Shown: one piece after another, positions 10,932 through 24,145 of the stretch | How positions within the stretch are numbered: position 1 is the first letter of the stretch | Layout of the letters: each line of letters begins with the position of its first letter | From: Coniella vitis | Taxonomy: Eukaryota; Ascomycota; Sordariomycetes; Diaporthales; Schizoparmaceae | Direction of reading: 5' to 3' | DNA: 64,000 bases | NCBI GenBank assembly: GCA_011317545.1 | Contig: WUJK01000003.1 | Coordinates: forward strand, 2,542,001-2,606,000 | Made by a program: the position numbers and the translations under genes | Notes under the pieces: generated by a model | The model's input: the letters and a program-made list of their open reading frames with translations, nothing else | Database searches by the model: none | Told to the model about the DNA's origin: nothing

Positions 10932-12965
10932 ATGGTGCCCCCGCCTTTGAGTTTGCAGCCCAAAGAGGCACGCGGTTACCACCTCGTACAAGGCGACGAC
11001 ACCGACGACAATTCTGCCGCTCCATCCACGCCCGTCGAGCCTGTGCCATACCGCTCCTCCCGGTCATTTCCCCGCCTCAGCCTTCGCACAATCCTCGTAG
11101 CTGTCACTTCGGCTGTCCTTGTTGTCGTGGCTCTCAACCTTGCCCTCGCTCCCTCTTCCTCCAAGCATCGCTCCTCCGACTGCGACTGCTCCAAACCCAC
11201 TCACACCGTCCCTCAATACTTTCAGACCACCCCAGAGCTATGGGCTGGTCCGACAGCGACAGGCCCTCCGGCCTTCCTCGCTCAGACGCGAACCTTCGAT
11301 CCCACCGCGACCTTTGTGCCCAACCAGCCGCTGCAGACGGCTGTCCCGGTTGACGGTATGGGCAGCTCCAACGAGAGTATCTTCCAGATGATGGGCTACC
11401 TCTCGCCTTACATGCCATCGCCTGGTTTCGGCGTCGACGAATACCCATTGCCTGCTGGCGCTGAAATTGTACAGCTGCAGATGGTGTCGCGGCACGGCGC
11501 CCGGTACCCAACCTCAGGGACCGGTAACAATGTGATGCAATTTGGACTGCGGATCGCCGAGGCCAAGAAAAAGGGCTCTCAGGAACGCAGTGGCGGCGGG
11601 TTCAAAGCCAGAGGCCCGCTTTCATTCCTGAACGACTGGGACTACAAGCTCGGCCATGAAATTCTCGTGCCCAAGGGTCGCCAGGAGCTGTTTGACTCTG
11701 GCATCTTGCACTCGTACATGTACTCGAGCCTGTACAACCCGAACAGCAAGATTATTGTTCGCACCACATCCCAAGACCGCATGCTCAAGTCTGCCGAGTA
11801 CTTTATGGCCGGCTTCTTTGGGCTAGAGTGGACCAATAATGCGACCATTGAGGTTATTATTGAAGCAGCGGGCTTCAATAACTCGTTGGCCGGCTCCAAG
11901 GCTTGTCCGAATGCTGCCAAGGAAAAGGGAGCCCAGGCGGTGACTGAATGGGTCAATGTTTATCTGCAGGATGGTATGTTTGCCGCCGTCTGCAAGAATT
12001 GCTGCCTGAGATAGAAGAGAGTGCTGACTTTTGACGAATTAACCTCCAGCGACTGCACGTCTGGGCGGCATGGTCCAGGGTTACGAGTGGACTGCTCAGG
12101 ACACTTATGCGGCACAAAGCATGTGTCCCTATGAAACGGTAAGCCTGTTGCCCTTAGGGCTCCTTTACTCTAGCCAATGGCCACAAATCGAGGCTAACAC
12201 AAACGTGCTTGATAGATTGCTTATGGGTTTAGCCGCTTTTGCGAGCTGTTCACCTATGAAGAGTGGAAAGGTTTCAGTTACTCGGTTGGTACGTGTTGAC
12301 TATGACCCTGAACTCGGTTTTGCAAAAGAATTTGTGCTAATGCCAGCTTCATAGACCTCTACTTTTCTGGTGACTCGGGCTGGCAATCCAAGACGGCCCG
12401 CGCAGTCGGCATAGGCTACCAGCAGGAAGTCATTGCCCGGTTGAAGAATCACACTTTGGGCTACTCTGGGAGCCAGATCAACACGACTCTTGACGGCAAC
12501 ACCGAGACATTCCCCCTGAACCAGTCTCTTTACCTTGACTTCTCCCACGATACCAACATGATCTCCATTTTGACTGCTTTTGGACTGACGTCAACGCGCG
12601 ACAACCCGCCGCTGTCGTCAACGCACTACCCAGGCAAACACAACTTTACAGTGTCGCACCTGACGCCCTTTGGCGCGCGGCTAGACATTGAGATTATCCG
12701 CGCGCCCAAGCCCGTGCGTGCAGACCGCGGCGGCTCGGGATACGTGGAAGATGCTGGCGAGACGGGTGAAACCACGTACATACACTTTGTGCTGAACCAG
12801 CGCACGCTGCCGCTGGGCTGGAGCTTTCCCGAGTGCGACGCGAGCCGCGTCGACGGGTGGTGTGAGCTAGAAACGTTTCTGCAGGTACAAGAGAAGATGC
12901 TTGGATTGGCCAACTTTCACGAAACCTGCTTTGGAGATTTTGACGCATTGTCGACTGTTGTTTAA
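10932..12965 (+). CDS. Membrane-anchored histidine acid phosphatase / phytase-like protein
   Basis: Exons are 10932-11973, 12050-12138, 12216-12288 and 12355-12965. Introns start GTATGT, GTAAGC and GTACGT and end CCAG, ATAG and ATAG. The product is 604 residues. A short cytoplasmic N-terminus precedes one hydrophobic segment (about 52-73), so it looks like a type II anchored or cleaved secreted enzyme. The histidine-phosphatase signature RHGARYP sits at 187-193 with the nucleophilic His at 188, and the partner HD proton-donor motif (FSHDTN) at about 464-469. Several N-x-S/T sites suggest glycosylation. The family hydrolyses phosphomonoesters, including phytate. The start was chosen at the ATG before PPPLSLQP because it gives the full N-terminus. 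The distance between the two motifs (about 280 residues) fits the family. Its true substrate cannot be read from sequence. Confidence 0.92.
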
Positions 12966-13554
12966 AGACATCTTTGCTTTTAGCGATGTGTTATATTTGT
13001 ATGTCTTCCTTGATCGACTTGGCTATTTTTAGTTCTTCGTCTATCGATATGACATGTATTAGGAACAAAGGGAGCAAGGAAAGGCGTTTGAAGGAGACCA
13101 AGTTGCACAGCAGGGCGTTTGTTCTTCGTGTGTGTTTGACATTGGGATCACTAGTACTACTAAATATTCTTTCGTTTGGTGGCTTGATTCATCTATATCA
13201 TCATACACGTTGTTTGGGATGCTTATAGAAGTGATCTGCAGGAAGAAATTGGGATGATTTCTTGCGTTGACGCAGGTCTGGTCTCCTTTCCCAGATACGA
13301 TGCTCGTGACCCTCGATCGCGACGACTCGCCGATTGGCACGTACGTTACGACCGCCATCTCGTAGGGGAGTACTCAGGAAGTTTCTGAAGACGCTGACGC
13401 TGACGGTGGCGTGCCGGCTGTCATTTACAGGTCACTTTGAACAGTTTGGCACCGCGTTACAAGGTAATAGGCCGATTGCTCAACATGTCACACATACAAG
13501 TAAGACACGCCGTTTCAGCGGTTTTGGGGGGGGGGGGCTCCTCATTTTCTTTTA

Positions 13555-13585
<31 letters not shown>

Positions 13586-14868
13586 GCGGATTCATTCCTT
13601 GTCTTTATATGGGCGAGAATCGAGCTAGATGACTTTGGACGAGAAATTCTTCAAACATGACGCGAGGTACACATACTGATTGCTTTTCGTGGCATATTTT
13701 GAATGCCAGGCACGTTATAACTGAGTTTACGATGTAAATGGATTGAAACGGGGCAAGGCCTGGGAGGGAAGTAGGAAATGGCTCATCACTGTCTGTCTAC
13801 TCTGTGTTATGGTCGCGAAGTACCCATGGAAGGACGAGGATGACGATGATTCAGGGCAGCTTCAAGAGATTCAGCTTCGAGCAATTGGATGTACCTCCGA
13901 CATGTGATTCAGGTATCCATCGTATCCTACACTTGGTTCAGTAAAAAATACAACCTTCCTCTAACATGTGACAGAGGGAAAAAGGGATGGATGAAAGATA
14001 AGGATGGGAGCCGATATGATGGGCATGGGGATCGAATGGTCTAGCGATCTGGCTCAGCTGACGGAGAGGCTCGCCTCTCTAAATTCACTTTTACCCCGCG
14101 AAATGAAACTGTCGAATTCAGAGATGTGACAGAAGACTCAACCTGTACATCAAAACGGGCCCATTGTTCGTGGACCGCTTGAGGGTGGTAGGTCTGTAGG
14201 TTGGCCGCCCCGCCCCCAAGAGCGGCCATGGTCCAGCATCCTTGATAGATAGTACTGAGTATTGCGTTACTATGTGTTGACCTGACTAGACGACTTCAAC
14301 GATCCTGACCATGACGAAGAGAGGAAAAAAAAAAAAAAAAAGCTCTCCACCTACATAGATAATTTCAGAAGAGCTTTTCCAAGATTACATAACCTACATG
14401 TAAATGTAAACTAATGTACGAGACCGAGTGATTACTCTAGCCTCCCGCTTTGCGACAGCACGCCCTTGGAAGAGTGCTGAGGAATGAACAAGATGTGGTT
14501 TGGGGGTTGGGGGGGCGGGTGGTTTGGAATGCAAATGCTATGCCGGATTTGTAATTGATGTCATGAAAGCACGTGGGTTTGTTCCGGGGGGGGGGGAGAG
14601 GGCAGAAGAAAGAAGATGGGATGGGGGATTGGTTTTCTACGTTTCATGTTTCGTTAGGTGCTTCTTTTACTCATCCAATACTTTGTAAAGCTACAGCAGC
14701 ACGGCCATCCGGGCCATCCGTGTATTGCATGGTCTGTCACTTGTTTGGTGGACTGATACAAAAGTTGACGCGGGGTAGCCAACAAGTCGTGGTTTCATCT
14801 GGGTAGTCACCACTTGTCTCGCCCGCCTTCTGATACCACACATACCCTATCAAGTCAACTCAACTTAT
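12966..14868. other. Intergenic region, acid phosphatase to DUF427 gene
   Basis: There is no recognisable gene. Contents are a CT microsatellite (13558-13585), G runs near 13523 and 14585, a poly-A run (about 14325-14341), a TACTATGTG variant at about 14268 and a CACGTGGG at 14570-14577, about 400 bases upstream of the DUF427 start. Confidence 0.5.
13558..13585. repeat. CT microsatellite (14 units)
   Basis: A pure CT run about 600 bases downstream of the acid phosphatase stop, preceded by a run of about 11 G. Confidence 0.95.
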
Positions 14869-15554
<686 letters not shown>

Positions 15555-16063
15555 ATGGCAATGACACGTGCGGCTTAGCTGAAGGGAAGTGCAAAAAGTG
15601 AGGATGCGTTGGCGTGGCTTGGAGGCGCGCACAGACTAGAGATGGAGCACACATATGTACATAGCCTCTATCTGCAATTCCAGATCTACAACTACCATGT
15701 ATGGACGTATTTGTACATTGTAACAAGCACCTCTGAAACTCCACTCTCTGCCATGCATGCAGCGAAAGCTGCAGCTGCAGCAGCGTCAAGACTGACACTG
15801 CCGCCTTGAATACATGACAAGAATGAGGCTGCCGCCGCGTTAGGACAGTTATGCTGCTATTTGCTGGGCCAGTCCGTCAGCATCGCAAAAAGGCGAGTGA
15901 GTCACGGCAGCACTTTGGACGGTGGACCTGCATGGTTGGGCTCTAGATCAGGTCAGGTCAAGTCGGGACACGGAAGGTCTGGTGCAACAGCGGCTCGGCC
16001 ATGCCGTGCATTGGACGTGTGTGTAAAAGGTGTTTGAGGTTTTTTGAAAAACTGTCTCTCTAA
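15555..16063. other. Convergent 3' flanks of DUF427 gene and PCC1
   Basis: About 500 bases between two converging genes. I see no coding content and no strong structure apart from a short GCAGCT-type run near 15770-15785. Confidence 0.55.
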
Positions 16064-16828
16064 TCAGCCGGCGTGTTGCGCCTCCAAGACGTCGACGTCA
16101 AGCTTCTCCATGACCTCGAGAACGAGGGCCAGACTGTCCATGAACGAGTTGACGGCGACACGTAGCATGCGGTTCGTGGTAGCCCTGTAGTGGACCCGCA
16201 GCACGCACTCGTCGTCGCCATCGTCGAGCCCCTTGCTTACGCTTGTGCTTATGCTTGTGCTTGTGCTTGTGCTTGTGTTGCCGTTGCCGCTGGCGCTGGC
16301 GCTGGCGCGGCTGGTGGTGCTTGCCGCAGTCACGGTGGAGAAGCGGCGCTGGACCAGTGGTGAGAGCTCCTTGTCGACGGCTAGGGCCCTCATGGCGATA
16401 GACGAGAGCCTGCAAGTGGGGAAGGGCACATTGAGGATGCTAAAAACAAAACGCGACAGGAATCGCGGGTTCGGAACGTCAGCAGAGCTAGGGCTAATGT
16501 AGCATTGGGAAGATTCCCTCTTGTTGACGAGATTGCGGATTGGCGAGATTGCGGAGACGGAGGACTCGAGGACCGGGGCCGAGACGGGTTCGAGAAGGCA
16601 GGCTACCAAGCCAACCAACAACCAGAGCCAAAACTCCCATTGCCCTCTCCCGAGTCCCTGTCCACAGTCCGCAGCCCGTGGGATCCTGCTGGGCCAAGAA
16701 TAGCGACCCAGACTTGGACCCAGGCCCAGGTAGGGGGCAGCAACTTACAGCGAGCAGGGGAATGCGCCGTTCCCGTCCCAGTCCCCGTGCCCGTGCCCGT
16801 TCCCATTGGCGTCGACGTCACGCGACAT
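16064..16828 (-). CDS. PCC1: EKC/KEOPS complex subunit PCC1
   Basis: Exons on the minus strand are 16828-16749 and 16439-16064, joined across a 309-base intron (GTAAGT to TTTTTAG). The product is 151 residues. The N-terminal half has FPCSLILNVPFPTCRLSSIAMRALAVD, and the C-terminal half VLRVHYRATTNRMLRVAVNSFMDSLALVLEVM; both match the two parts of the small Pcc1 fold. KEOPS makes the universal t6A modification on tRNAs and affects telomeres and transcription; Pcc1 is its dimerisation subunit. Family members are about 80-110 residues. Here a Ser/Thr/Ala/Gly/Asn-rich insert of about 40 residues (roughly 62-101) splits the halves, encoded by GCTTGT-type hexamer repeats. The N-terminus (GNGHGHGDWDGNG) is also repeat-derived. 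The gene faces CDC14. Confidence 0.88.
16234..16310. repeat. Hexamer repeats inside the PCC1 coding sequence
   Basis: Interrupted copies of GCTTGT (about 16241-16275) and GCTGGC (about 16290-16308), read on the plus strand, encode the Ser-Thr and Ala-Ser alternations of the PCC1 insert. All are multiples of three, so copy-number change would keep the frame. Confidence 0.85.
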
Positions 16829-18479
16829 TTTCTGGCGTGTTTTAGAGTGCTTGCAGCAGATGCAGCCAAAAAGGAGGAAGCGGTCGAGTGGACTGGAGTG
16901 GACTGGAGGACAGACGGAGCAGAAACCGTTGACAAAAAGTTGGTCCGACTGGAGACTGCGAGTCGTACCCGCAGCGTCATAGGCATGCGACCTTTTTGTC
17001 GCGAGCCGTCGTTCTTCCAAGGTTCTCAAGGTTGCAGGCGGTCGAAACGTGGGGCGCACCCGTCACTTTTGGGCAACGTGTCGAGCGTCTAGTGCGTGCA
17101 GTCAATCCGTCTAGAGCGTCGTTGTGTGCGGCTGCATGGGGCCGACCTGGTTTAATTTGTAGAGGGGGCCTGTGCTTGGCTTGGTGCCGGCCTGTACATT
17201 GGACTGGCTTGTGCTGTGTCTGCTCGGGTTTTTTTTCCCACGCGCCCTGGTGAAGCGCCTGGCAGAACACCCCCCCCCCGGGCGGCTCCCCAGTAGTTGC
17301 TGTGGCAACGAACGCGCAGGCGGCGCAATTGGCCGTGCGGGCCCTGCAGCGGCGGTGGACCTGCTGGGGACCTGCTGGAGCAACAGGGCATCGTAGGCAT
17401 CGCAGTGCATCGCAGGCATCGCAGTTGGCAGGGATGAGCAGGCAATAACATGGGCAGGGCCAGCACAGAGCTCCTCCTTTGGAGGCTAGCGCCCGAAACA
17501 GCAGCAGCTGGCACCACAGTACTACATAGTATGTGGACAAGAGAGCAAGCAGGAAGAGCTTGGCTTGGCCCTGCTTCCTTCGCACGCGCGCGCGCCGAGG
17601 GCTGTTGGTTGCTGCCATGTACTTCCACCCGCACCGCAGCAAGTGTGCCAGTGTCCTGACAACCTGGACAGCCTGACAACCGAGCGGGCAGAGTGGACTC
17701 GCGGAAATCTCTGAGTGCCCTGCCGTGCACACAATTAAAAAGAGCCTCGCCCCGGCCGCATCTGTCCTGTCGCTCCCGAGCATTGCTTCTTGGGTATTTC
17801 TAACTTATCCATCTCTATTTCCCTGGTCTTTTGGGGCATTTCCCACCCTTTGGAGCGCGCACTACATAGGACCGACCGACCGACCGGCTTGCCGACTCCA
17901 CCTCTTCGCATTCGATTCGCTGCTTACTGTTGAAAAAGGACCGCCGCGCCGATCCCACGCCAGGTGTCGGAAACAAACAGCAGCAGCAACAACAACAGCT
18001 GCTGCCACACGGCTGTGCATATACATCCACTCAGGCAGCTCCCTCTCTCCCTTCTCGTGAAACATTCCTCCTCTCTATCTCTCTTGCTTCGCTTCTTTGC
18101 TGCTGTGTAGTGGCCGCCTCCACCTCCATCTCACCCGCCAGCCACCCCCCCTCGCTGCGTCTTGAAGCCTGCCGGACTTGGCTTTGGCTGTCCCAATCAA
18201 GCTTGTTTGACAGCCCGCCCTTACTTGGGAACACCAGGCGCCGGCCCCCCTTCCCCAGCCACCGCATTCCGCCCTGCCGGGGCCCGAGTCACCTGCATAC
18301 ACTGCAGCGACGCTCTTCTACTCAAAACCCACAACCGCGAGCCTGGCTCCCCTCTTCTTTGGCAGTTGGCGCCTCTTTTCCAATCCGTCGGATTCTGGAA
18401 GAATCAACACTTCGCTCGTCAAGGCCGTATTTGAGAGCTTTCGGCATCGCGGGTCAGGCCATCGACCACAGCCTCCGCC
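16829..18479. other. Shared divergent promoter region of PCC1 and CDC14
   Basis: A 1.65 kb region between two head-to-head starts. It has a TACATAGTA copy (17523-17531), GCATCGCAG-type short repeats near 17390-17420, a GACC tetramer run (about 17870-17885) and a pyrimidine-rich stretch (about 18040-18140) just upstream of CDC14 that could serve as promoter or leader. I see no gene; open frames on both strands here are GC-rich chance frames. Confidence 0.5.
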
Positions 18480-20789
18480 ATGGGTCCTACCAAGAGCTCC
18501 AACCTGGGGCAGATCATTGAGTACATTCCAGGTAGGTTGCTCTGTTTTTGCCCATGTTTAATTGCTTCCTGGGTGCGTTCCAGAAGCCCAAGCTCCACCA
18601 GGCCGCACTGCTAGCCGGTCGGGCTCTCTGGCAGGGGACTATTTTCGGCGTCAATTGCAAATCCCTTCCCCCCGCCCAGAGGGCCATGGCTAGAAGCAGC
18701 GTGTGTCGCATGGTGGATATGCATCAATCGCACGCGTATCATTATGCACGCCTTGTGGTGCAAAGATCCAACCCCCTGCTGACATTCTTCTGCCCTGTGC
18801 TTGTATCTAGACCGACTCTATCTCGCCTCATACATACATGCACCCAACGAGGACACGATATTCCCCTACCCAGAGACCTCATCAAGATCACCATCAAAAC
18901 GCTCGCAAAGAGCTGGCCACGGCCCCCAGGCAGTACAGAAGCCAGCGTACAAGCAGCCCTACTACTTCACCGTCGACGACACCCTCCTCTACAACAACTT
19001 CCACCACGACTTTGGTCCATTCCACATTGGCCACCTCTACCGATTCGCGCTGCAGTTTCATGAAATCTTGGGCGCCGACCAAAACAAAGACAGGCCAGTA
19101 GTGTTTTGGAGCAGGGCTGACCCTAGGAGTAAGTAGTCTCCATGTTGTGCCGTCTAAGCGCTGTGTGACACACGAGACAAAGTTTTTGCTGACTGATTGC
19201 CTCTTTGCGCAGGCCGTGCCAATGCCTCTACCCTGTTGGCATGCTACATGGTCCTGATCCAGTCTTGGCCACCGCACTTGGCTTTGGCACCAATTGCCCA
19301 GGTCGACCCCCCGCTGATGCCCTTTCGCGACGCTGGATACAGCCAGGCCGACTACGGCATCACTGTACAGGATGTCGTCTACGGTGTCTGGAAGGCCAAG
19401 GAGGAAGGTGTCTGCGCTCTAGAGGACTTTGACCTGGACGAGTACGAGCGCTTTGAGCGTGTCGAGCACGGAGACTTCAACTGGATCACCCCCAACTTTC
19501 TTGCCTTTGCCTCTCCCCAACATGAGCCTGTCGCCAGGATACCCGAGAACTCGGAGCTCTGGGAGACGGTGCCCAAGACCTTGGCGGAAGTGGACGCCCA
19601 CCCAACGCTGCCCCAACCGTTCAAGAATGTTCTCACGCACTTTTCTGAGCGCAACATCGGCCTTGTCGTGCGTCTCAACTCGGAGCTGTATTCGCCATCA
19701 TACTTTGAGGGCCTTGGCATCTCGCATCTGGACATGATTTTCGAGGACGGCACTTGCCCAGCAATGCCGACCGTGCGCAAGTTCATCCGGTTAGCACATG
19801 AGATGATTACCGTCCGAAAGAAGGGCATCGCTGTCCACTGCAAGGCTGGTTTGGGTCGTACGGGATGTCTGATTGGAGCTTACCTGATCTACCGCTATGG
19901 CTTCACGGCCGACGAGGTCATTGGCTACATGAGATTTATGCGTCCAGGCATGGTCGTCGGCCCGCAACAGCATTGGCTGCATCTGAACCAGGGTGTCTTC
20001 CGGGAGTGGTGGGTCGAGGAGCGCGTGGAGAGGAGGCTGCGCAAGGAGATGGCAGCCGCGGCCGCAGCAGCGGCTCATGCCAACCCAAGCACTCCTGTGC
20101 GTACTGCTTACAAGGCCAACACTGGCCGAACCCCGAGCAAGACGTCGACGCCACCCCGCAGCGCCTCCAACAGAACACCACTTGGTGAAGTTGAGAATGA
20201 GAGGACAAATATTACTGCAGATCAGGAGAACTACTTGCCAGCACCAACCCCAGGCCAGCCACGCAAGACCCGACACTATCCCCCAAGCAGCCGAGGCGTC
20301 GTGCACCGAGCACCGCCTGAGGAGCCTTGCGCTGTCCAAGAAGAAATGGAGATTGTGACTGTCAAGAAGCGAAGCTCGTCTACGCACGGCGAGTCCGAAG
20401 AGGAAATGCATTTGCGAATGCGTGCATCACGTAAACCTTCAGCCTCGCCCAATTGCGGCAAGTCACGCGCTGCTAGCCACACGACGTTGACTACGACGAG
20501 CATCTACACTTCACTGATTGACGACGACGCTTCCAATGACGTGGAGAATCTCGGTAGCTCGCTTAATGGCAAACCAAAGCCGGCCAAGCAACCCCTACGT
20601 TCGACTTCGGCCTCCGGGGTCTTGACCAAGGTCCGCGGTAATAGCGCCAAGAAGCCAGGTGAAATCTTGCGCGGCACCGACGGTAAAGGGCCGTCTGGTG
20701 TCCGCAAGACCAGTGGGCGCGTCGGCAGCATGACCACCCCCACGGCGGCCGCGGCAAATACAGCGCGCAAAATTTCTGGTGCGATATAA
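18480..20789 (+). CDS. CDC14: Dual-specificity protein phosphatase CDC14
   Basis: Exons are 18480-18531, 18811-19128 and 19213-20789; introns start GTAGGT and GTAAGT and end TCTAG and GCAG. The product is 648 residues. The N-terminal half carries the Cdc14 pseudo-phosphatase domain (YYFTVDDTLLYNNFHHDFGPF, RPVVFWSRADPRSRANA). The C-terminal catalytic domain has FEDGTCP with the general acid Asp at about 302 and the P-loop HCKAGLGRTG (332-341, nucleophile Cys333, Arg339). A poly-Ala stretch and a long basic tail rich in Ser/Thr-Pro follow, typical of the regulatory tail. Cdc14 reverses Cdk phosphorylation at mitotic exit, septation and DNA repair, shuttling between nucleolus, spindle poles and septum. 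Intron 1 contains ACGCGT (18732-18737). Complete and apparently functional. Confidence 0.97.
18732..18737. promoter_or_regulatory. ACGCGT, possible MBF (MluI cell-cycle box) site
   Basis: The 6-base palindrome lies in intron 1 of CDC14, about 250 bases after the start codon. MBF-type factors bind ACGCGT in cell-cycle genes. A single site inside an intron is weak evidence. Confidence 0.2.
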
Positions 20790-23700
20790 ACGATTCCTTT
20801 GGATGATGGATGAAAAAGAAGACGCCACGCTTTTGCAACGAACCATGCCGAATCCGAATGATTTCATGATGGTCACGAACCGCTTCTTAAAGAGCCGCTA
20901 CATCTTGCATACCTGCGATGAGAATGAGGCAATGAAGAGAACAAGCCGATACTGTTTCATGTTTGGTTTCTTTGATTTATTTTTCTTATCAGTCACGTTG
21001 GCCATCCAAAGATCAAAATGTCTGCTTGGTACAAATTCCTACTTTCTGCGTCAAGGGGTCTGGGGCATACCCCTTCTCAGCCTGGGCATGCCGACAAGCA
21101 TCCTCAGACTCTTGAGGATTGGTACAAGGTGTATGGGAACAGGAGAAAAACACCCCAGTGTTTCTGGGGATCTAAGAATAGGCCAAACAACAAAGAGGCC
21201 GCTGTTTTGTATTTATGTAAAACTTTCTTTTCGTCCGAGACGAAGATGGGTGGACTGGGCGCACACAACACCTAAAGCATTGATTATTGTCTAGTTTTCC
21301 CTTTGCTTTCATACACAAACAAGGAGTCTACTACGGGGAGCGAAAGGAATATGGGAAATGGAATTTTTCCTATGGGTAACCAAACTGGCCGGGTTCTTTT
21401 TTTTCTTCTTTTTTTCTTGTCGATCAGATAGCCTGTCTCTCTCTACATGAACTTGCCAAGAAATTTTACAATTGCATTGCTGCATATATGATCAACTGCT
21501 CTGATTCTGACTGCGATTGAAAACTTGGCATTCTTGTTCACTGCTGGATAAGTTCATCTCCCCTCCTGGGATGGCATGCTGGACTGGTCGAAACAGCTGT
21601 GCCGGTATTGCGCGTGCTGGTTTCCCAGGCATTAGACCGACCGACCATGAGAGAGCCCTGGCGGATGTAATGGCGACGGGGGTCATTGTCTATGTATTTT
21701 GTTGAATGTAGATTGAACATGGATTCCTTGAAATTGTTGCTTGATTGGCACTTGTACTTTAATCTTTTAATGACTTGATCAATTTTGTAAAACGTTTCTA
21801 GCAATTGAGAAATCATGGAAAACGCGCGGCGTAGTAAGAGTGGCTTAAAATAGACAGGAACCAGCCGGTATGCCATTTTTTTTTTTTTTAAAAAAAAAAC
21901 CCCAGATGAATCAATCATTTCACCCATCTGTCTCTTCTGGTGAGTGAGTACTTGGAATCTTATTGGAGAGAATAAGAGAAATAGGATAACTTTTGTCACT
22001 CCACCCTCTATTGCGATCCACCTCGTTGTTGCTGTACGCGAGGACAACCACGACATCAGAGCCAGGTATCCGATATCGATATCATATCTGCCATGTGGAC
22101 AAATGTTATATACATTCGCGATGTATACACGTTGCTAGGCCTTATGGCTGTTGGGCAGGGTATTCGTAGTTACAACCAAAGTCGTTATCAGCATTATTGT
22201 CCCTGAGATGAGCAAACGGATGCCCACATACTCCAGGTTGTATGGCCGTGGGTGCTGAGAAATGGAGATTTTGGGTGGCTTAGCAACTATGCAGTTTACA
22301 TGCCCTTTCCTTGTTTAGGCAATGCGCAACAAATACAATAGAGTCGGCCAAATGAATGAAAGGCTTTCACCCTTTCTCCCCCCCCCTTCCTCTCGGAAAA
22401 CAGAATCACCAACGAAAGGCGACAGATACAAAGTGAAAGATAAAGACGATCAATGCAGACAGCAGAGCTGAACCTTGAAGAGGGGATTGGCGTTAGACGG
22501 CGCTCACTACTTCCTGTGCCTTGATGGCCACCTTTTCTCCAAACACAGAAGTGTAAGTTAAGGATCAGGATTTCCTCCCCTTCTTTTTTTGTTCCAACTG
22601 CTGACGACATGTACACAATGAGGAAGAGAAGATCTTGGAGAGCGATGACCTACATGTAGGTAAGATTATAGGGCTGAAGACTTGTGCGGCTGCTCATGCA
22701 TGTCTCGGGAGTGGACGTCCAATCCAGCTGCGATGCTGGGTTGCTGTAGCGGGGACCGCGCTCAGAAGCGAACGCTTATCCGTGGATTGCCAGATTAACA
22801 AATGAGAACATGAACTAGACCAGCAAGTGTGGTGATTGATCGGCAAGGTCCCTGAGTAGGATCAGGACATCAAGAGCGCAGGAAGCCTGAGGCACTTGCT
22901 GTGATAGGGCGCTCATTGAGTGGCCGGTAAAGAAGAGCGAGCACACCGAGAGATTTCTGCAATCATAGACTGCAAAACAGTTGCTTGATTCGCAGGCTCA
23001 TTATACATGTGCCCCTGCAAGAGTTCAAGGCTACCTTGATGCCTTGAAGGCCTCGCTCGGGAAAGGGGGAGGGCTCTGGGAGTCCAAGAATACGTAAGCA
23101 GCAATAAGCAATCGATGGAATGTCTGGGCCAGCCTTGCCATTGCTGTGAGGAAGGCGCGCAGGAGAATAGGACAAGCCAATCAGATGTCTCAATGTGAAT
23201 CCTTTTAGCAGGGGCGCACCCGCACCCGCTGTCGTCTACTGCCCACTGCCCACTGTGAGTCGCTACGTATGTACCTGCTCAGTTCCCCGGAATAGACCGA
23301 AGATTCGGCCCCCGCTGACTGCTACCGCGCTGCCGCTTCCTGGCCCTGAATAGCAACATGCCTTGCACGCCTTGGCGGGCTGCGCCTACAACAACCGACA
23401 CAGCATCGACACAGCAGCCACTGGTTGACCAACACTGGCATTGGATGAAATGGCTGCACCCACGTTCTGTGCTTGCTGGCCCAGTGGTCACTGAGCCATT
23501 CTTCCTCCCTTGCGCTATGCCGTTTGCCCTTCTCCTTCTCCATTTCCAGACACAGCAGCCTCTCTTCGCTCTCTGTTCGCTCGTCACGTCACCACTCGTA
23601 ATCTCAAAAATGCAGAATGCCTCTTCCAATGCACAGGTCTCGGTTGAAACCTGGGTTCTGCAAGTTACAGGAGGCAGACCCTGGGCAGTGCCGCCAGAGC

Positions 23701-24145
23701 CGCATCTTCAACGGTCAGAGAATGCGCCCCTTCCTTCAACTCCTCGAGCCAGCACCAGCTATGTACACACCTAGCGGATCGTCTCAAGTACCAGAAAATC
23801 GATGCCGTCTCGAGTCCAGGTATGTACCATCAGCCCCATGCGCACCTTTGGCCCCCTTGGGCTCACACACCCTCCACGTCCGGAGCAAATGCAGCTACAT
23901 GCTCAACCTGCTCGAGCAACGACCACAACCCCGAGAAGACGACGGTCTGACTAGGGCAGTGATCTGATATGAAGTCTGCGCCTACTTGAACGGGCTTCCA
24001 CTGACACCATAGTGGCCGCCTTTAAAAAGCTTGAGGTCGCCACTGGGCCCGCTTCACCCAGCTCTCCGACAGTCTGCTTCGCCAAACATCACTCATGCCT
24101 TCTATCATACCCCTTTCCCACTTCAGTCGGCTCTCCCTGGGAAGC
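20790..24145. other. Intergenic region, CDC14 to SWIM-domain gene
   Basis: No gene is supported. A short open frame at 21018-21275 (+) begins in a fair start context but matches nothing I know. There is a T14-A10 junction (21876-21899), a C run near 22380 and, at 23.3-24.1 kb, GC-richer DNA likely to be the promoter and leader of the next gene. Confidence 0.45.
21876..21899. repeat. T14-A10 homopolymer junction
   Basis: Fourteen T are followed directly by ten A, a self-complementary stretch able to form a hairpin. Confidence 0.95.

Noticed and set aside
21018..21275. 85-codon frame starting MSAWYKFLLS downstream of CDC14
   Set aside because: Fair start context but no known family and no promoter or splice support.
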